Shown here in pieces: positions 15,431-16,697 of a DNA stretch of 16,697 bases. Every line of letters begins with the position of its first letter. Position 1 is the first letter of the stretch. This DNA is from an uncultured Lachnospiraceae bacterium. Lineage in GTDB: Bacteria > Bacillota > Clostridia > Lachnospirales > Lachnospiraceae. Location of the stretch: positions 1-16,697 of the forward strand of contig CAMWKA010000008.1 in the NCBI GenBank assembly GCA_947174725.1. Reading direction: 5' to 3'. The translations under genes and the position numbers were made by a program. The notes under the pieces were generated by a model, which had not been told where the DNA came from, searched no databases, and worked only from the letters and a program-made list of their open reading frames with translations.

Positions 15431-15452
15431 CGGATGGTTTGGACAGAATTTA

Positions 15453-15482
15453 TTGACATGGGGTTAGATTGAAAAATAAGAT
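15453..15482 (+). promoter_or_regulatory. Candidate promoter of the HD-domain gene
   Basis: TTGACA (15453-15458, perfect -35), 18 nt, TAAGAT (15477-15482). An alternative is the extended -10 TG-A-TATAAA at 15510-15518. Either reading places promoter parts in or next to the inverted repeat. Confidence 0.45.
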
Positions 15483-15502
15483 TGATATCTTATTTTTCAA
15501 TC
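15467..15502. repeat. Inverted repeat with 16-bp perfect stem over the promoter
   Basis: GATTGAAAAATAAGAT (15467-15482) is exactly repeated inverted at 15487-15502, separated by TGAT. It has no T-run after the stem and the stem is AT-rich, so it is a poor terminator. The -10 lies in its left arm, so an operator is more likely. Confidence 0.6.
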
Positions 15503-15552
15503 AGCAATGTGATATAAACTGAGGAAAATAGAGATAGTATGGAGGTTACCAA

Positions 15553-16677
15553 ATGAAGTTTGTCCCAACAGAGAAATTAAAACCGGGGATGCGGCTTGCA
15601 AGGCCGATCTTTAACAAAAAGGGTGTCATGCTTTATGAACGCGATACCAAGCTGACGCCGCAGGGTATCAACAGCGTCCGCAATTTTGATTTGATCGGTA
15701 TCTATATTTTGGAGCCGGCTGAGCCTCTGCCGCCAATGACAGAGGACGACCGTGAGTTTGAGCGTTTTCAGACGATGTCTGTTTTCGTCTTACAGGAGAT
15801 TATTGAAAATATTTTAAATGGTGAAGCGCCGCAGAAGTTGAACCAGCTTTCCCAGGAGATCTTAGCGAAGTTTTCCGTGAAGGATGAGAAGTTTACCTTT
15901 ATGCAGAATCTGCGGAGCATTCAGGATATGGTTTATAAACATTCCCTGAATGTTGCGATCTTAGCGGCCGGGATTGCAGGCAAGATGAATATCAGCCTCG
16001 CAAGACAGAGATCTATTGTTATGACGGCGCTTTTACACGATATTGGGAGACTCAAACTGTCTGAAAAGATTGCCCGGAAATCAGTGGCTGATTTGACGGA
16101 GGAAGAGAAGGAAACGGTATTTTTATGTCTGGAAAACGGCTATTTGATGTTAAAGGACAATGGAAATATCAATCATGAAGTTCTTCGGAATACGCAGACA
16201 TTTATTAAGACGCTGCTGGAGATCAGGACGCTGGAAGCCGGCAAGATGCTGACGAAAAACAATCTTGAGACAGAGATCTTAAAGGTGGCATATTATTTTG
16301 ATGAGCTGACCGCGATGAAATATGGGGAAGAACCGCAGTCGGATATTGCTGCTTACCAGTATTTAAAGCACCCTAAGAATCAGATGAATTCACAGGTCGT
16401 CAAAGTGTTGTCACAGGTGATCCATCTTGTGCCGCCCGGATGCAGTGTTCAATTTACAAATGGTGAGAAGGGGATCGTTCTGACAGAAAATGATGATGAT
16501 ATCCTTCGGCCGTTTGTGCTTAATTTTAGCAGCAATCAGATCTATAATCTTGCGGATGGAAAAACATTTGAGCAGTATCAGATCAAAGATGTGTTAAAGA
16601 CACTGGATAATCGTTACCTTATGGTAGACGAATACCAGAAATATCTGGATTCTCTGAAAAGCGGAGAAAGCAAATGA
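15553..16677 (+). CDS. Degenerate HD-GYP-like domain protein
   Basis: 374 aa. HD-GYP proteins hydrolyse cyclic di-GMP. The N-terminus MKFVPTEKLKPGMRLARPIF, then KGVMLYERDTKLT, matches the small domain that opens many such proteins. The helical core holds H130 (YKHSLNVA), H162-D163 (LLHDIGRLKL) and a YDALT-like FDELTAMKYG (249-258). The later metal ligands and the GYP signature are missing: the region from about 190 to 235, where HHE and GYP should occur, has only ENGYLMLKDNGNINHEVLRNT. The C-terminal VIHLVPPGCSVQFTNGEKGIVLTEND, then RPFVL (289-323), is the usual beta extension. It may be a non-catalytic c-di-GMP sensor or act on another substrate. GGAGG (15541-15545) lies 7 nt before ATG. Its stop overlaps the next start as ATGA. 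Confidence 0.82.
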   Translation: MKFVPTEKLKPGMRLARPIFNKKGVMLYERDTKLTPQGINSVRNFDLIGIYILEPAEPLPPMTEDDREFERFQTMSVFVLQEIIENILNGEAPQKLNQLSQEILAKFSVKDEKFTFMQNLRSIQDMVYKHSLNVAILAAGIAGKMNISLARQRSIVMTALLHDIGRLKLSEKIARKSVADLTEEEKETVFLCLENGYLMLKDNGNINHEVLRNTQTFIKTLLEIRTLEAGKMLTKNNLETEILKVAYYFDELTAMKYGEEPQSDIAAYQYLKHPKNQMNSQVVKVLSQVIHLVPPGCSVQFTNGEKGIVLTENDDDILRPFVLNFSSNQIYNLADGKTFEQYQIKDVLKTLDNRYLMVDEYQKYLDSLKSGESK

Positions 16678-16697
16678 AAAAATATAAGGAGATCCAG
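16674..16697 (+). CDS. Start of a further gene, cut by the window edge
   Basis: ATG overlaps the HD-protein stop as ATGA, with a GGAG-type site about 8 nt upstream. Eight codons are visible (MKKYKEIQ). The frame stays open to the end. It is translationally coupled to the HD-domain gene; function not determinable. Confidence 0.6.

Overview
The window looks like the chromosome of a low-to-moderate GC Gram-positive Clostridium relative, most likely a member of the Lachnospiraceae. The evidence is MutS2 rather than a MutS/MutL pair, LicD-type surface-polymer genes, an HD-GYP-like protein, strong AGGAGG-type ribosome sites and no outer-membrane genes. This placement is inferred from gene families and style only.

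Positions 1-7763, plus strand: the end of a cell-surface polymer cluster. An ABC-2 polysaccharide/teichoic-acid export permease with an unusual extracytoplasmic N-terminal domain overlaps or abuts its Wzt/TagH-type ATPase. Two tandem LicD-family phosphotransferases follow, each fused to Rossmann-like domains; the second also has a degenerate cytidylyltransferase-like domain. The last gene is a large membrane protein joining a PAP2 phosphatase, a glycerophosphodiester phosphodiesterase and a C-terminal beta-rich domain. The likely theme is export of a surface glycan and editing of its phosphodiester substituents (for example phosphocholine or glycerophosphate).

Positions 7764-8043: intergenic. 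It holds a short promoter-to-terminator unit (about 7830-7952) and a second, similar promoter whose start region carries a perfect 16-bp palindrome. This second promoter drives a UPF0175/DUF3368 (PIN-like) toxin-antitoxin pair (8044-8822).

Positions 8828-14039, minus strand: a housekeeping block in the order mutS2, OmpR/PhoB-type response regulator, sensor histidine kinase, trmL, closely spaced and probably co-transcribed at least in part. The mutS2 promoter sits so close to the start codon that the mRNA should be almost leaderless.

Positions 14040-16697, plus strand: a RelB/DinJ-YafQ toxin-antitoxin pair behind a promoter with a nested dyad, a GmhA-like SIS sugar-phosphate isomerase, and a degenerate HD-GYP-like protein preceded by a 16-bp-stem inverted repeat overlapping its promoter. 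The last 24 bases begin another gene, translationally coupled to the HD gene.

No rRNA, tRNA, CRISPR array, insertion sequence or phage gene was recognised. Nothing here is clearly an unknown defence or mobile system. The most unusual items are the multi-domain fusions of the surface-polymer cluster, the duplicated promoter/half-operator before the first toxin-antitoxin pair, the near-leaderless mutS2 and the HD-GYP protein without its GYP signature.
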